From Anabaena sphaerica FACHB-251 (GTDB lineage: Bacteria; Cyanobacteriota; Cyanobacteriia; Cyanobacteriales; Nostocaceae), in NCBI RefSeq assembly GCF_014696825.1, contig NZ_JACJQU010000018.1, positions 58,688 through 122,687 of the forward strand: DNA of 64,000 bases, given 5' to 3'. The position numbers were made by a program, and so were the translations under genes. This document shows, one piece after another, positions 7,997-16,518 of this stretch (the stretch's first letter is position 1; each line of letters opens with the position of its first letter). The notes below the pieces were generated by a model. That model saw only the letters and a list, made by a program, of their open reading frames with translations, was not told the origin of the DNA and did no database searches.

Positions 7997-8572
7997 CTAA
8001 GAATCAGCGGACTGTAACTTTTCCAGTCGTGCTAAAACTTCTGTACTGTGAATATTGGGATTCACCTTGACAAAAGTCTCCCGGATCATCCCCTGTGGAT
8101 CAATGATAAAACTATGACGCATAGATACATAGCCAATCCAAGAACCATAAGCTTTACTGACTGCACCATTAGTATCCGCTAACAAGGGGAATTTTAGCCC
8201 TTCAGAATCACAAAATTCCGCGTGGGAATCAATATCATCCGCACTCACACCAATAACCTGAGTGTTTTTTTTCAGATATTTGGGTAAGTCTTGTTGAAAA
8301 CGCCGCGCTTCGATAGTGCAACCAGATGTAAAATCTTTGGGATAAAAATACAAAACTACCCACTGACCACGCAAATCAGAAAGGGAAATTTTGCCATCTC
8401 CTGTGTTGGTGGGTAAGGTGAAATCAGGCGCTGGTTGGTTGATTGCAGGTAGTTTACCACCCAAAGCATTAGCAGTGGGGGTAAAGTTCAACCAACTGAT
8501 TAGGGATAAGCAGGTGGCAAATAAAATAGTGATAAAAGTGCGACGAGAAATCATTTTGCAAACCAGAATCAT
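7997..8572 (-). CDS. Exported PrxQ/Bcp-type peroxiredoxin
   Basis: A 191-residue thioredoxin-fold peroxidase of the AhpC/TSA (PrxQ/Bcp) family, reducing hydroperoxides with thiol donors. An N-terminal signal sequence (about 36 residues ending ANA) carries SRRTF just after the second methionine, so the ATG at 8554 may be the true start and export could be through Tat. The core begins at PAPDFTLPT. The peroxidatic cysteine is in FTSGCTIEA. The usual resolving cysteine five residues later is replaced by Arg, but a second cysteine lies 36 residues downstream in HAEFCDSEGLKF, the spacing known for PrxQ enzymes whose resolving cysteine is in helix alpha-3. I infer an active 2-Cys lumenal or periplasmic enzyme. 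Downstream lies a long inverted repeat. Confidence 0.9.
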   Translation of the reverse strand: MILVCKMISRRTFITILFATCLSLISWLNFTPTANALGGKLPAINQPAPDFTLPTNTGDGKISLSDLRGQWVVLYFYPKDFTSGCTIEARRFQQDLPKYLKKNTQVIGVSADDIDSHAEFCDSEGLKFPLLADTNGAVSKAYGSWIGYVSMRHSFIIDPQGMIRETFVKVNPNIHSTEVLARLEKLQSADS

Positions 8573-8604
8573 AACTTAACACAAGTTAACATTCTTGCTG
8601 ACTG

Positions 8605-8853
8605 CTATTCTGGATCAGGCTGAGATGCAGGCGGATTTTCTGTACTTTCGATGTATTGGCTATCGATGAGGAAAGTACCTCTAGTAAAGCGTACACCCCA
8701 ATATCCACCGGGGCGACGGTCAATAACTATACCTTCTTCACCAATGCTAATCACTTCAGGCGGACGTAACATGGGCATGGGGTCAGCAGTTTTGACGTAT
8801 GGTGGTAAGGCAACAACACGGACTTTACTACCCATGGGGAATTCTTGAGACAT
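8605..8853 (-). CDS. sipA: SipA-like regulatory protein (DUF3148)
   Basis: An 82-residue SH3-like beta protein almost fully spanned by the DUF3148 signature: GSKVRVVALPPYVKTADPMP, then GEEGIVIDRRPGGYWGVRFTRG and FLIDSQYIE. In unicellular cyanobacteria SipA binds the histidine kinase NblS (Hik33) and modulates light and nutrient-stress responses. The disordered tail ENPPASQPDPE is normal for the family. The stop codon lies 32 bases upstream of the peroxiredoxin start on the same strand, so the two may be co-transcribed. A link between SipA signalling and a stress peroxidase would make sense but is not shown by sequence. Confidence 0.85.
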   Translation of the reverse strand: MSQEFPMGSKVRVVALPPYVKTADPMPMLRPPEVISIGEEGIVIDRRPGGYWGVRFTRGTFLIDSQYIESTENPPASQPDPE

Positions 8854-8974
8854 TTTCCAATATTGAGAAAGTACAACAATTTCTCACTTTTAACAGGGTT
8901 TTGCTGCATTTTCCACATCTGTTTTTTGATGATGGCAATAAACTTCAGTAGTGCTAACTTAAATCAAAAATGCT

Positions 8975-10333
8975 ATGCCTGATGCCGTCTCAACTAAATA
9001 CGATTTTTTACCCCGATTTTATCGGCTTGCAACTGTAAGTGTGTTGTCTAATCTGATGGTTCCCCTGGCAGGGTTGGTAGATATTGCCTTTTTGGGACAT
9101 TTGGCAGATATCCGTCACTTAGCTGGGGTGATTTTGGCAACTATTCTTTTTGACTACCTTTATCGGGTTTTAAAATTTATGCGGTCGAGTACCAATGCTC
9201 TGACTGCTCAAGCTGCGGGACTGGATGAACCAAAAGCTGTGCTATTGGCGGGATTACGCAGTGGTTTAATTGCCTTATCTGTAGGGTTAGTTATTCTACT
9301 GTTGCAATACCCTATACAGAAGTTTGGTTTTTTTGTTTTGAGTGGTTCTCCAGCAATTGAAGCTTCTGGAGTCGATTATTTCAACGGAAGAATTTGGGGC
9401 GCACCTGCTGTTTTGCTCAATTTTGTCCTCTTTGGTTGGTTTTTAGGACGGGAAATGAATGGTGTAGTGCTGCTGATGTCTATCGTTGGTAATGGTTCTA
9501 ATGTGTTGCTTGACTATCTGATGATTGTTAAGTGGGGTTGGGAAAGCATGGGAGCCGGTTTAGCAACAGCTTTAAGTCAGTATTTGGCGCTAGGAGTTGG
9601 TTTGGTTGGGGTTGGTTTGAGTATCGAGTGGCAAGTGTTACCAGATGCGCTGTTAGGAATGTTTGATTGGGTAGCACTTAAAGATACTTTTGCTCTCAAG
9701 AGTAATATTTTGATTCGATATGTAGCGATGATTTCTGCCTACTCTATTTTTACTAATCTCAGTGCAGTGCTAGGAACAGATGTTTTAGCAGAAAATGGCT
9801 TGCTGCTGCAAATTGCTTTTTTGAGTCAGTTCGCAGTTCAAGGTGTGGGAGTGACAACGCAAACCCTGACTGGCAATTTTAAAAGTAAGGGCAATCGAGA
9901 ACAGATGATCCCATTGCTAACTGTCTCTATGGTGGCAGGTTTGGCGATCGCTTTGCCCTTTGCTTTTATATCTATGATTTTTCCAGAGCAAGTTTTTGGG
10001 CTGTTGACTAATCACCCAGAGTTAAACACCAACATTACTAAGTATACAATCTGGCTGTTACCTGTTTTGCTAATTACAGCGATCGCTTTCATTCTCGAAG
10101 GTTACTTTATCGGTTTAAAGGCAGGTGCAAGCTTACGTAACGCTGTATTACTGGCTTTTTTCGTGGGTTTTATTCCCCTAGCGATCGCCGCTTGGTATTT
10201 CCACAACAACCACCTCTTATGGGCAACTCTTGTCTCTTACATGACAACTATCATGGTAGCATTGGCGATACAGCTACCCCAAACTTTGAATGCCCAAGAC
10301 GTAGAAAATCACCAACCTCTAGCTAATTCTTAA
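8975..10333 (+). CDS. MATE family efflux transporter (DinF-like)
   Basis: A 452-residue inner-membrane protein with about twelve hydrophobic helices in the two-bundle MATE layout. It starts LATVSVLSNLMVPLAGLVDIAFLGHL, as DinF-type MATE transporters do, and the second half repeats the pattern (FTNLSAVLGTDVLAENGLLLQ, VGVTTQTLTGNF). MATE proteins export organic cations and other compounds using Na+ or H+ gradients; the substrate cannot be told. It is divergently transcribed from sipA with about 120 bases between, so the promoters face each other. The ATG at 8975 is used; an ATG at 8970 is in another frame. Confidence 0.9.
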   Translation: MPDAVSTKYDFLPRFYRLATVSVLSNLMVPLAGLVDIAFLGHLADIRHLAGVILATILFDYLYRVLKFMRSSTNALTAQAAGLDEPKAVLLAGLRSGLIALSVGLVILLLQYPIQKFGFFVLSGSPAIEASGVDYFNGRIWGAPAVLLNFVLFGWFLGREMNGVVLLMSIVGNGSNVLLDYLMIVKWGWESMGAGLATALSQYLALGVGLVGVGLSIEWQVLPDALLGMFDWVALKDTFALKSNILIRYVAMISAYSIFTNLSAVLGTDVLAENGLLLQIAFLSQFAVQGVGVTTQTLTGNFKSKGNREQMIPLLTVSMVAGLAIALPFAFISMIFPEQVFGLLTNHPELNTNITKYTIWLLPVLLITAIAFILEGYFIGLKAGASLRNAVLLAFFVGFIPLAIAAWYFHNNHLLWATLVSYMTTIMVALAIQLPQTLNAQDVENHQPLANS

Positions 10334-10421
10334 CTAGACTCAATCAAAACAATTGACTATTTTTTAAACATTATCTGAGGTAGGGTTATATCTAACAATA
10401 CAATCCTGATGTGATAAGCCA

Positions 10422-10570
10422 TAAGTAAGTGGGCGTTAAAAATTGTCGTGATGACAAGGGAACAGGGAACAGGGAACGGGGAAGAGGGTTTTGGTGAATT
10501 TACTTTTTGTTACATACTACTCTTCGAGAAGCCGCTACGCGTCTACGGTTTTTTCCCGCCGACTTACTTA
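10422..10570. repeat. TAAGTAAGT-family MITE (copy 2, both ends intact)
   Basis: The left end TAAGTAAGTGGGCGTTAAAAA and the right end read inverted, TAAGTAAGTCGGCGGGAAAAAA, are inverted repeats of about 20 bases. The interior holds AACAGGGAACAGGGAACGGGG and a GAGAAGCCGCTACGCG phrase. One end and much of the interior recur inverted at 18705-18800; a relative with a different interior is at 2939-3080. Confidence 0.7.
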
Positions 10571-10702
10571 GCTCATTTTTATATTCTTCTTTCTGACTCC
10601 TGAGTCCTGAATTCCTATATTCTATTTTTTCTTGAAAAACCCTACAGAAATCGCAAACATCATGAGTAATGGGAAAAAGGCAAGAGGCAGAAGTTCTTTA
10701 AT

Positions 10703-10792
10703 AGACCTCTCCAGAAATATGGTAGAGACGTTCCGCCGGAACGTCTCTACAAGGGTTTCAAACCACGCACATTTAATTACCACCAGATGTCT
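10703..10792. repeat. AGAC-family MITE (copy 3)
   Basis: A 90-base copy in the orientation opposite to copies 1 and 2, nearly identical in sequence: AGACCTCTCC at the left, CACCAGATGTCT at the right, and the central GAGACGTTCCGCCGGAACGTCTC palindrome. AAT lies immediately outside both ends, as at copies 1 and 2, supporting a short target-site duplication. Confidence 0.78.
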
Positions 10793-10821
10793 AATTGTGA
10801 TTTTTGACTTTTGACTTGATT

Positions 10822-10944
10822 AGGACTTACGCAAGTGTCACATCAAACATCTCTCATAGGTTACATCAGACCACATAAATCCTTTCAATAAACCGATTTT
10901 TGACATCTGACGCACCCTACTAATATGCCAGTTGCGTAAGTCCT
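10822..10944. repeat. AGGACTTACGCAA-family MITE (full-length copy)
   Basis: AGGACTTACGCAA at the left and TTGCGTAAGTCCT at the right are perfect 13-base inverted repeats, 123 bases end to end. One base outside each end lies the pentamer TTGAT, consistent with a 5-base target duplication. The copy at 22954-23049 carries TTGTT at the same positions. Confidence 0.8.
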
Positions 10945-10989
10945 GTTGATTTATCTCCCCAGTTCCCCTTTTTAAGGGGTTGGGGGAAT

Positions 10990-11475
10990 CTAAAGAGAAT
11001 TATTACTACCTTGTTGACGACGTGATTTCCAATTCTGCTGCATTTGTTTCATTTGTTCCCGTTGTGCTGGAGTCAAGACAGCTTCCATCTGTTGTTTTGA
11101 TGACTCCTTAATTTCCCGCATTCTAGTTTTTTGTGCTTCAGTTAAATTCAAGGAAGCAAAAATATCTTTTTTCCCTCTTCCTCTACCTTCACCCTGTGAA
11201 CGTTGATTTTGAATTTCTTGCATTGCAGCTTTTAATTGTTCTTTTTGTGCTGTAGTCAGAACTTTATCTATTTCTGCACGGGTATTGCTGCGAATTTCCT
11301 GCATTCTGGCTTTTTGTGCATCACTTAGTCCTAACTTTTTCCAAGGACCTTTTTTTGCGAATTCTTTACCTGCTTGAGGAGAAGGGGTGGTTTCTTGCGC
11401 TTGCGCTACAAAAGGGGTTGCGGTTAAGGTGAGAGCAAAAGCAGCAGCTATAAATGATAATGTCTTACTTTTCAT
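10990..11475 (-). CDS. Spy/CpxP-like periplasmic protein
   Basis: A 161-residue secreted protein. A signal peptide of about 26 residues ends at VAQAQE. The mature part is almost all helix, very rich in Gln, Lys and Arg, with four LTxAQ-type motifs (LGLSDAQKARMQEIR, VLTTAQKEQLKAAMQ, LNLTEAQKTRMREIK, VLTPAQREQMKQMQ), which define the Spy/CpxP fold. Such proteins act as periplasmic chaperones or stress sensors, and some bind metals. It is divergent from a NarL-type histidine kinase/response regulator pair 315 bases away, so it may be that system's target or accessory sensor, as CpxP is for CpxA. This link is inferred from position only. Confidence 0.82.
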   Translation of the reverse strand: MKSKTLSFIAAAFALTLTATPFVAQAQETTPSPQAGKEFAKKGPWKKLGLSDAQKARMQEIRSNTRAEIDKVLTTAQKEQLKAAMQEIQNQRSQGEGRGRGKKDIFASLNLTEAQKTRMREIKESSKQQMEAVLTPAQREQMKQMQQNWKSRRQQGSNNSL

Positions 11476-11790
11476 AAATTCCCTTGTGTTTTTCCTGGTT
11501 GGATGTCACTATAATATGAAATCATCCCCTGTTAGCACATGAGTAGAAAGTCACGTCTACAACCATGACTTTAGTCATGTTTCAAATCCGAGAAATATAT
11601 ATCACAATAAAATAGTAATAACTTAAAAATACAGAATAAGCTCATCAACAAGCTACGCTCACAGAATTAAGAACCCAAAATCAACAAAGCTTATAGCCAT
11701 TGGGTTGATGACTTGAACAAAATATATATTGTGGAAATTCTTGTGCTGGCAAGCATTCTCTGACTCCTGACTCCTGACTCCTGACTTTTT
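11476..11790. other. 315-base divergent intergenic region with an STRR at the right border
   Basis: This region must hold the promoters of the Spy-like gene and of the kinase operon. CATGACTTTAGTCATG (about 11563-11578) is a perfect palindrome and a possible regulator site. From 11759 to 11785 the heptamer CTGACTC is tandemly repeated and reaches to five bases before the kinase start codon, leaving no Shine-Dalgarno sequence. I see no gene. Confidence 0.6.
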
Positions 11791-12999
11791 ATGTCTCGTC
11801 CTATCCTAATTAATAATCATCCATTTCGGTTTCTGCTTTATTTAGAATGGGTATTGCTGGGGCTTTCCGTATTAATGGTAATTTTGCCCTCACCATCACC
11901 AAAATTTGCTGCATCGTTTCCTGGGTTAACTATCTGTAGTTTAGCATTTTTTGGGTTGATGGGTTTAAGATTACCTACCAGTAATCAAGTTGAGAAAATT
12001 CTATATACAGCTAGTGAAGTATTTTTAATTTTAATTACGGGTTTTTTCGGCGGTAGAACAGCTAGATTATTTCCTTTTTTATACTTAATTTTGGTAACTC
12101 GCAGTTGCTTAATTTTTCAATTGCCAGGACGTTTAACAGTTACTTTTTTATCCTTTATTTTCTTTTTAATGACACTGAAGACTCGCTTGCCACCTCATAA
12201 AGTAGGACCAGTATTACAAGATAAATTTCGTTTTTTCAGTTTTAGTTTAGCAGTTTTATTTGGATTAAGTTTAATATTTGTTTTACTATTGATGAATGCC
12301 GTCTTATCTGAACGTGAAAGTCGAGATAAATTAGCTCATGCTAACGAAAAACTCCGTCAATATGCCCTGAAAATCGAAAATCAAGCTACCTTAGAAGAGC
12401 GCAACCGCATTGCTAGAGAAATTCATGATTCTCTAGGACATTCTCTTACTGCTTTAAATCTACAATTAGAAACCGCGTTAAAACTTTCTAAGTCTGATAT
12501 GCCGAGAGCCATGACATTTTTAGCGACAGCTAAGGAACTGGGAACAAAAGCGTTACAGGATGTCCGTCAATCAGTTTCTACTATGCGATCACACCCTTTA
12601 CAATCACAATCTTTAGCAGAGGCTATTGCTATCTTAGTAGAAGATTTTCAACGTGCCAATGGGATTTTACCAACTTGTCTAATTTCTCTAGAATATCCAC
12701 TACCCACAGAAATGAGTATTCCCATTTACCGGATTATTCAAGAATCATTTACAAATATTTCTAAATATGCGAAAGCCACATCTGTACAACTAAAATTAAC
12801 TACAACAAATCAGGCTATTAAATTAATAGTTAAAGATAATGGTAAAGGTTTTGATATCGCACAAAATACCAGCGGTTTTGGTTTGCAAAGTATGCGCGAT
12901 CGCACTTTAGCTTTAGGTGGGGAATTTACTATTAATTCTGCTCATGGTGCAGGTTGTCATATTATAGTTACTATTCCTTTAACTAGGGAAAAATCATGA
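11791..12999 (+). CDS. NarL-type sensor histidine kinase (HisKA_3)
   Basis: A 402-residue membrane kinase. Residues about 10-175 hold five or six hydrophobic helices with very short loops, so the stimulus is probably sensed in or near the membrane. A dimerisation/phosphoacceptor helix follows with the HisKA_3 motif [17 protein letters not shown] (His at the phosphorylation position), then a HATPase domain with N box [17 protein letters not shown] and G boxes VKDNGKGFD and [10 protein letters not shown]. The response regulator start overlaps the stop by four bases (ATGA), so they form one operon. The start codon is preceded directly by a heptamer repeat rather than a ribosome binding site. The neighbouring divergent Spy-like gene suggests an envelope-stress role. 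Confidence 0.9.
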   Translation: MSRPILINNHPFRFLLYLEWVLLGLSVLMVILPSPSPKFAASFPGLTICSLAFFGLMGLRLPTSNQVEKILYTASEVFLILITGFFGGRTARLFPFLYLILVTRSCLIFQLPGRLTVTFLSFIFFLMTLKTRLPPHKVGPVLQDKFRFFSFSLAVLFGLSLIFVLLLMNAVLSERESRDKLAHANEKLRQYALKIENQATLEERNRIAREIHDSLGHSLTALNLQLETALKLSKSDMPRAMTFLATAKELGTKALQDVRQSVSTMRSHPLQSQSLAEAIAILVEDFQRANGILPTCLISLEYPLPTEMSIPIYRIIQESFTNISKYAKATSVQLKLTTTNQAIKLIVKDNGKGFDIAQNTSGFGLQSMRDRTLALGGEFTINSAHGAGCHIIVTIPLTREKS

Positions 13000-13658
13000 T
13001 TAAAGTTTTACTGGTAGATGACCAAGGTTTAATTCGTCAAGGTTTAAAAGCATTATTAGAATTAGAAACAGATTTAGAAATAGTTGGAGAAGCCGAAAAT
13101 GGAGAAGTTGCGATTAATTTAGTGGAACAATTACACCCAGATGTAGTTCTGATGGATATCAGAATGCCCATCATGGATGGAGTTGCAGCAACCAGAGAAA
13201 TTCAAACCCGCTTTCCGACTACAAAAGTTTTAGTATTGACAACTTTTGATGATGATGAATATGTCAAAGCCGCATTACAGAATGGAGCAATGGGTTATTT
13301 ACTTAAAGATACACCGTCAGAAGAGTTAGCTGTTGCTATTCGCGCTGTTGATAAAGGATATTCTCAACTAGGGCCAGGAATAGTCACAAAACTTTTAACT
13401 CAGTTTCCACCTACAGCACGCAACCCAACACCATCCGTACCACCAAATTTAACCGAATTAACACCTAGAGAGAAAGAGGTTCTATACTTAATTGCTACAG
13501 GTGCTAGTAACCGTGAAATTGCTCAGGAACTCTACATTTCTGAAGGAACAGTCAAAAATCATGTTACTAACATTTTAAGTAGACTTAATTTGCGCGATCG
13601 CACCCAAGCAGCTATTCTTGCTAATACATTTTTATCCCACTTAGAGCCACATACTTAA
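12996..13658 (+). CDS. NarL/LuxR-type response regulator
   Basis: A 220-residue regulator. The receiver domain occupies about 1-120, with acidic pair DD at 9-10, phosphoacceptor Asp in [13 protein letters not shown] and switch Lys in [12 protein letters not shown] short linker leads to a LuxR/GerE helix-turn-helix at about 150-215 ([20 protein letters not shown], then [12 protein letters not shown]). It is the cognate partner of the overlapping kinase. The genes it controls cannot be read from the sequence; the divergent Spy-like gene is the nearest candidate. Confidence 0.93.
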   Translation: MIKVLLVDDQGLIRQGLKALLELETDLEIVGEAENGEVAINLVEQLHPDVVLMDIRMPIMDGVAATREIQTRFPTTKVLVLTTFDDDEYVKAALQNGAMGYLLKDTPSEELAVAIRAVDKGYSQLGPGIVTKLLTQFPPTARNPTPSVPPNLTELTPREKEVLYLIATGASNREIAQELYISEGTVKNHVTNILSRLNLRDRTQAAILANTFLSHLEPHT

Positions 13659-14113
13659 CTACATTACTACCTGATATTTCTGAGAATTATTGCTGTTTGA
13701 AAGTGACTGGATGTATAGCATATTTTTGCGTACTCAGCAATATTATTGACAAAAATTCATACAAATTTCATAAAGACTTAACCTAATCTAAAAGTACCAG
13801 GCTCCAGTGTAAATTGTCCAGCAAGCCCTCCCTGCCTGTATTTCCGAGCCTAAGTCAAAAAAAGAGATTGTTTATATTTACTTAACTTATAGATGGGATA
13901 ACTTAAACTAAATTCAGTATTTTCCCGGTATGAGATTAACCTTTCCTTCAGCATAATATAAGTCAATGGGGAACGGAAGCAGCAGCATTCATTTACACAT
14001 TTTCACTATTGCTAAAAAAAGTAACAGGTGCATAATCCAATAAAGATGTAGGTCTTTGATCCCCGATTTGCTCAAATCCCCAACTCAAATTTAGAAAAAT
14101 AGAGAATACCAAT
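13659..14113. other. 455-base intergenic region, presumed promoter of the MglAB-like cluster
   Basis: No open frame of credible length and no copy of the window's repeat families was found. It is fairly A/T-rich, with AAAAAAAGAGATTG near 13857. It presumably holds the terminator of the kinase/regulator operon and the promoter of the roadblock gene, but I cannot point to either with confidence. Confidence 0.45.
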
Positions 14114-14485
14114 ATGGCCATCAATACAGAAAAACTGAGCATGATTTTACAAAACTTTGTAGCATCTACAGCTGATGTTCAAGGAGCAGCACTTGTCACC
14201 CCAGATGGTCTATCTTTAGGTGCAAGTTTGCCTGGTGGAATGGACGAAGAAAGGGTATCAGCAATGTCGGCATCCATGCTATCTTTGGGTGAAAGAATTG
14301 GGGTTGAGTTAGCTAGAGGTACAATTGAGCGCATCTTTGTAGAAGGTAAAAAAGGCTTTGGTATTTTAACTGGTTGCGGTGAAGATGCAGTATTCCTAGT
14401 TTTGGCTAGTGAATCTGCTAAACAGGGTGTATTAATGCTAGAAATTAAACGTGTTCTTACAGAACTCAAACTAGTTTTGGCCTAA
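14114..14485 (+). CDS. Roadblock/LC7 domain protein (MglB-like)
   Basis: A 123-residue single-domain roadblock protein: an N-terminal helix (KLSMILQNFVASTADVQGA), then ALVTPDGLSLGASLP, and the long helix with SAMSASMLSLGERIGVELARG. Roadblock proteins of this size regulate small Ras-like GTPases; MglB, the best-known bacterial one, is the GAP of MglA. A Ras-like GTPase gene follows 166 bases downstream on the same strand, so I infer they work as a pair. An inverted repeat (14515-14555) lies in the gap between them. Confidence 0.88.
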   Translation: MAINTEKLSMILQNFVASTADVQGAALVTPDGLSLGASLPGGMDEERVSAMSASMLSLGERIGVELARGTIERIFVEGKKGFGILTGCGEDAVFLVLASESAKQGVLMLEIKRVLTELKLVLA

Positions 14486-14514
14486 ATGCTGTATATCAAA
14501 GTTCACGCAATTAT

Positions 14515-14555
14515 AAGTTCCCTTCTGGAAAAATACAGATAAAGCGAGGGAACTT
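14515..14555 (+). promoter_or_regulatory. Hairpin between the roadblock and GTPase genes
   Basis: AAGTTCCCT (14515-14523) pairs perfectly with AGGGAACTT (14547-14555) around a loop of 23 bases. No T-run follows, so it is not a standard terminator. It may be an RNA processing or stability element that sets different levels of the two products, or an operator. The role is unproven. Confidence 0.4.
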
Positions 14556-14651
14556 TCTACCCAATACCAAAAAACTATCAACGACATTTAGGAGCGTAGT
14601 CAAGCTAGTGAATAATTACTCATTATCTGTTTATTTATGGAGTAAATAAAC

Positions 14652-15191
14652 ATGGAGATTATGCGCTTAATTGTCACGGGATCTGTAGGTGCGGGTAAGT
14701 CCACTTTTATCCGATCTGTCAGTGAAATTGAAGTAGTAGATACAGATACCCGTGCCACTGATGAAACCGCATTACTGAAACAAAGAACGACTGTTGCCTT
14801 TGACTTTGGTCGTCTGCAATTTGGTCCTGAGATGGCTCTACACCTTTATGGTACACCTGGACAGTCTCGCTTTGATTTCATGTGGGATATTTTGATTCGC
14901 AAAGCTCATGCTTATATCGTACTCATAGCCGCACATAGAGCCAGAGAATTTCGTTATGCACGTAAAATCATTAACTTCATGCAAGACCGGGTTGAGATTC
15001 CCATGATTATTGGTTTAACACATACCGATTGTGCTGGAGCTTGGTCTGAAGAAGATGTGTACCTTGCTATTGGATATGTTGATGAGGCTGAACGACCTCC
15101 TATGGTTAGAGTCAACCCCAATGAAAGAGACTCTGTAGCTGAAGCAGTCATTGTCTTAGTGCAGCATTTGATGGAAAGTTGTCCAGTTTAA
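14652..15191 (+). CDS. Small Ras-like GTPase (MglA-like)
   Basis: A 179-residue P-loop GTPase. G1 is GSVGAGKSTF (residues about 9-18), the G2 threonine lies in KQRTTVAFDFG, G3 is LYGTPGQSRF (the canonical DxxGQ Asp replaced, as in MglA-type and related bacterial GTPases that read TxxGQ), and G4 is THTD in place of TKxD. The protein is cytoplasmic with no lipidation signal. Start ATG at 14652 follows GGAG with good spacing. MglA-type GTPases set cell polarity and control motility machines. Gene order after a roadblock gene and before a PATAN-domain gene supports such a role. Confidence 0.87.
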   Translation: MEIMRLIVTGSVGAGKSTFIRSVSEIEVVDTDTRATDETALLKQRTTVAFDFGRLQFGPEMALHLYGTPGQSRFDFMWDILIRKAHAYIVLIAAHRAREFRYARKIINFMQDRVEIPMIIGLTHTDCAGAWSEEDVYLAIGYVDEAERPPMVRVNPNERDSVAEAVIVLVQHLMESCPV

Positions 15192-15316
15192 TCCCAGAGA
15201 TTCTGGTTTTTTAGGAAAAATTCCTAAATGAAATAAAAGGTTTTTGAGATGAATTTGCCCAAGGATATTTTTCTGATTATTTCCATATTTTAATCCTTTT
15301 ATACGGGAGGTAAATT

Positions 15317-16246
15317 ATGACTATTACTGGTAACTTTGCAGATTTTTCCTTACCCGAACTACTTCAGTTTTTAGATCAAGGTAAAAAAACAGGTATACTT
15401 TACATTGAATTTTTAGCTGAAGAACATGATAAAAAGAAAAAGCAAGTTTATTATATCTGGTTACATCAAGGTCGTATAGTCAGCGCATCTGATCGATTAG
15501 ATCAACAAGGCTTAACATTAATGATTGCTCAAAGGGGGTGGATCAGTGAGCGAGTAATATCCAGAGTAACTCAAATTTCCTCTTGTTTTATTAACTCACC
15601 ACTGGGGCTATGCTTAAAGTCTCAGGGACTGTTGCAGCCAGAACAACTGAAAGTGCTATTTAATAGCCAAGTTTTGCGTCCAGTATGTGCCTTATTCCAA
15701 GTCAAGGACGCTCTATTTAGATTTGAGCCAACACCAACATTACCTCTAGGGGAAATGACTGGTTTGAGTATGTCCGCAACTGAGGTCATATTAATTGGTC
15801 TGCGTGCATTGCGAGATTGGAATGCTTTAGAAGAAAAACTTCCAGACCCAACTTCAGGTTTGTCAGGTTTGATGGTCAAACAGCCCAAACTACAGCTAAA
15901 TGCTCAAGAATGGCAAGTGTGGGAATTTGTTAACGGGCAGGTTTCTTTACAGCATATTGCTAATCAACTGACAATACCTATAGCAACCGTACAACAAATT
16001 GCTTTCCGACTGATTGTAGTTGGTTTAGCAGAAGAGTATTTTATGGTTGCTGCTACACCCACTTTCACTCTGGAAGAATCTATTTCTGCGCCCACTCCCA
16101 CAATCACTTTCCCAGAACCAGTACCGGAGACTGTACCTGCAAGTAGACCCACAGCAAAATCTCCAGAAAAGTCCACAGAAAAGCCATCTGTTAGCCAATC
16201 GTTTCTCAAAAATTTAGTAGGTTTTCTTCGTAGTAAAACCTCATAA
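15317..16246 (+). CDS. DUF4388 (PATAN) domain protein
   Basis: A 309-residue protein. The N-terminal 100 residues are a DUF4388/PATAN domain: GNFADFSLPELLQFLDQGKK, GILYIEF, IWLHQGRIVSASD. In cyanobacteria this domain occurs in PatA-type response regulators that act in phototaxis and pattern control; here there is no receiver domain. A middle winged-helix-like part (about 175-235, WQVWEFVNGQVSLQHIANQL) follows, then a Pro/Thr/Ser-rich disordered linker and a short basic C-terminal helix (SFLKNLVGFLRSK). Start is supported by GGGAGG eight bases before the ATG. It probably acts as an adaptor for the upstream GTPase/roadblock pair. Confidence 0.85.
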   Translation: MTITGNFADFSLPELLQFLDQGKKTGILYIEFLAEEHDKKKKQVYYIWLHQGRIVSASDRLDQQGLTLMIAQRGWISERVISRVTQISSCFINSPLGLCLKSQGLLQPEQLKVLFNSQVLRPVCALFQVKDALFRFEPTPTLPLGEMTGLSMSATEVILIGLRALRDWNALEEKLPDPTSGLSGLMVKQPKLQLNAQEWQVWEFVNGQVSLQHIANQLTIPIATVQQIAFRLIVVGLAEEYFMVAATPTFTLEESISAPTPTITFPEPVPETVPASRPTAKSPEKSTEKPSVSQSFLKNLVGFLRSKTS

Positions 16247-16518
16247 TTAAAAAAGCAATTTTGGTGCAACATTTAGGCATAGATTAATAATACAAGGTGC
16301 ATAATTTGGCAACTCTGGTAAAAGAGAAAAAATAAACATATAATCTTTTACAGAGTATACAAAAGACTTAATTCAACAAACAGGTGAAAATTGACAGATA
16401 AGAGGTGACAGGTGAAAGTGGGGAGAGAATCACCACTAAAAACTGACAACTCATAACTGCTAACTGCTAATTGCTAACTGGATTTACTCACATCTATACT
16501 TTTTAAGGAAGGAAAATT

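Larger units (their letters stand above)
10334..10989. other. 656-base intergenic region with three MITEs
   Basis: There is no credible gene. Members of three families lie in a row: TAAGTAAGT at 10422-10570, AGAC at 10703-10792 and AGGACTTACGCAA at 10822-10944. The remaining bases include short homopolymer-rich strings (AACAGGGAACAGGGAACGGGG) common between genes here. Confidence 0.75.

Noticed and set aside
7997..8572. Peroxiredoxin lacking its resolving cysteine
   Set aside because: The +5 cysteine is absent, but a Cys 36 residues after the peroxidatic one matches the alternative resolving position of alpha-3-type PrxQ, so nothing is odd.
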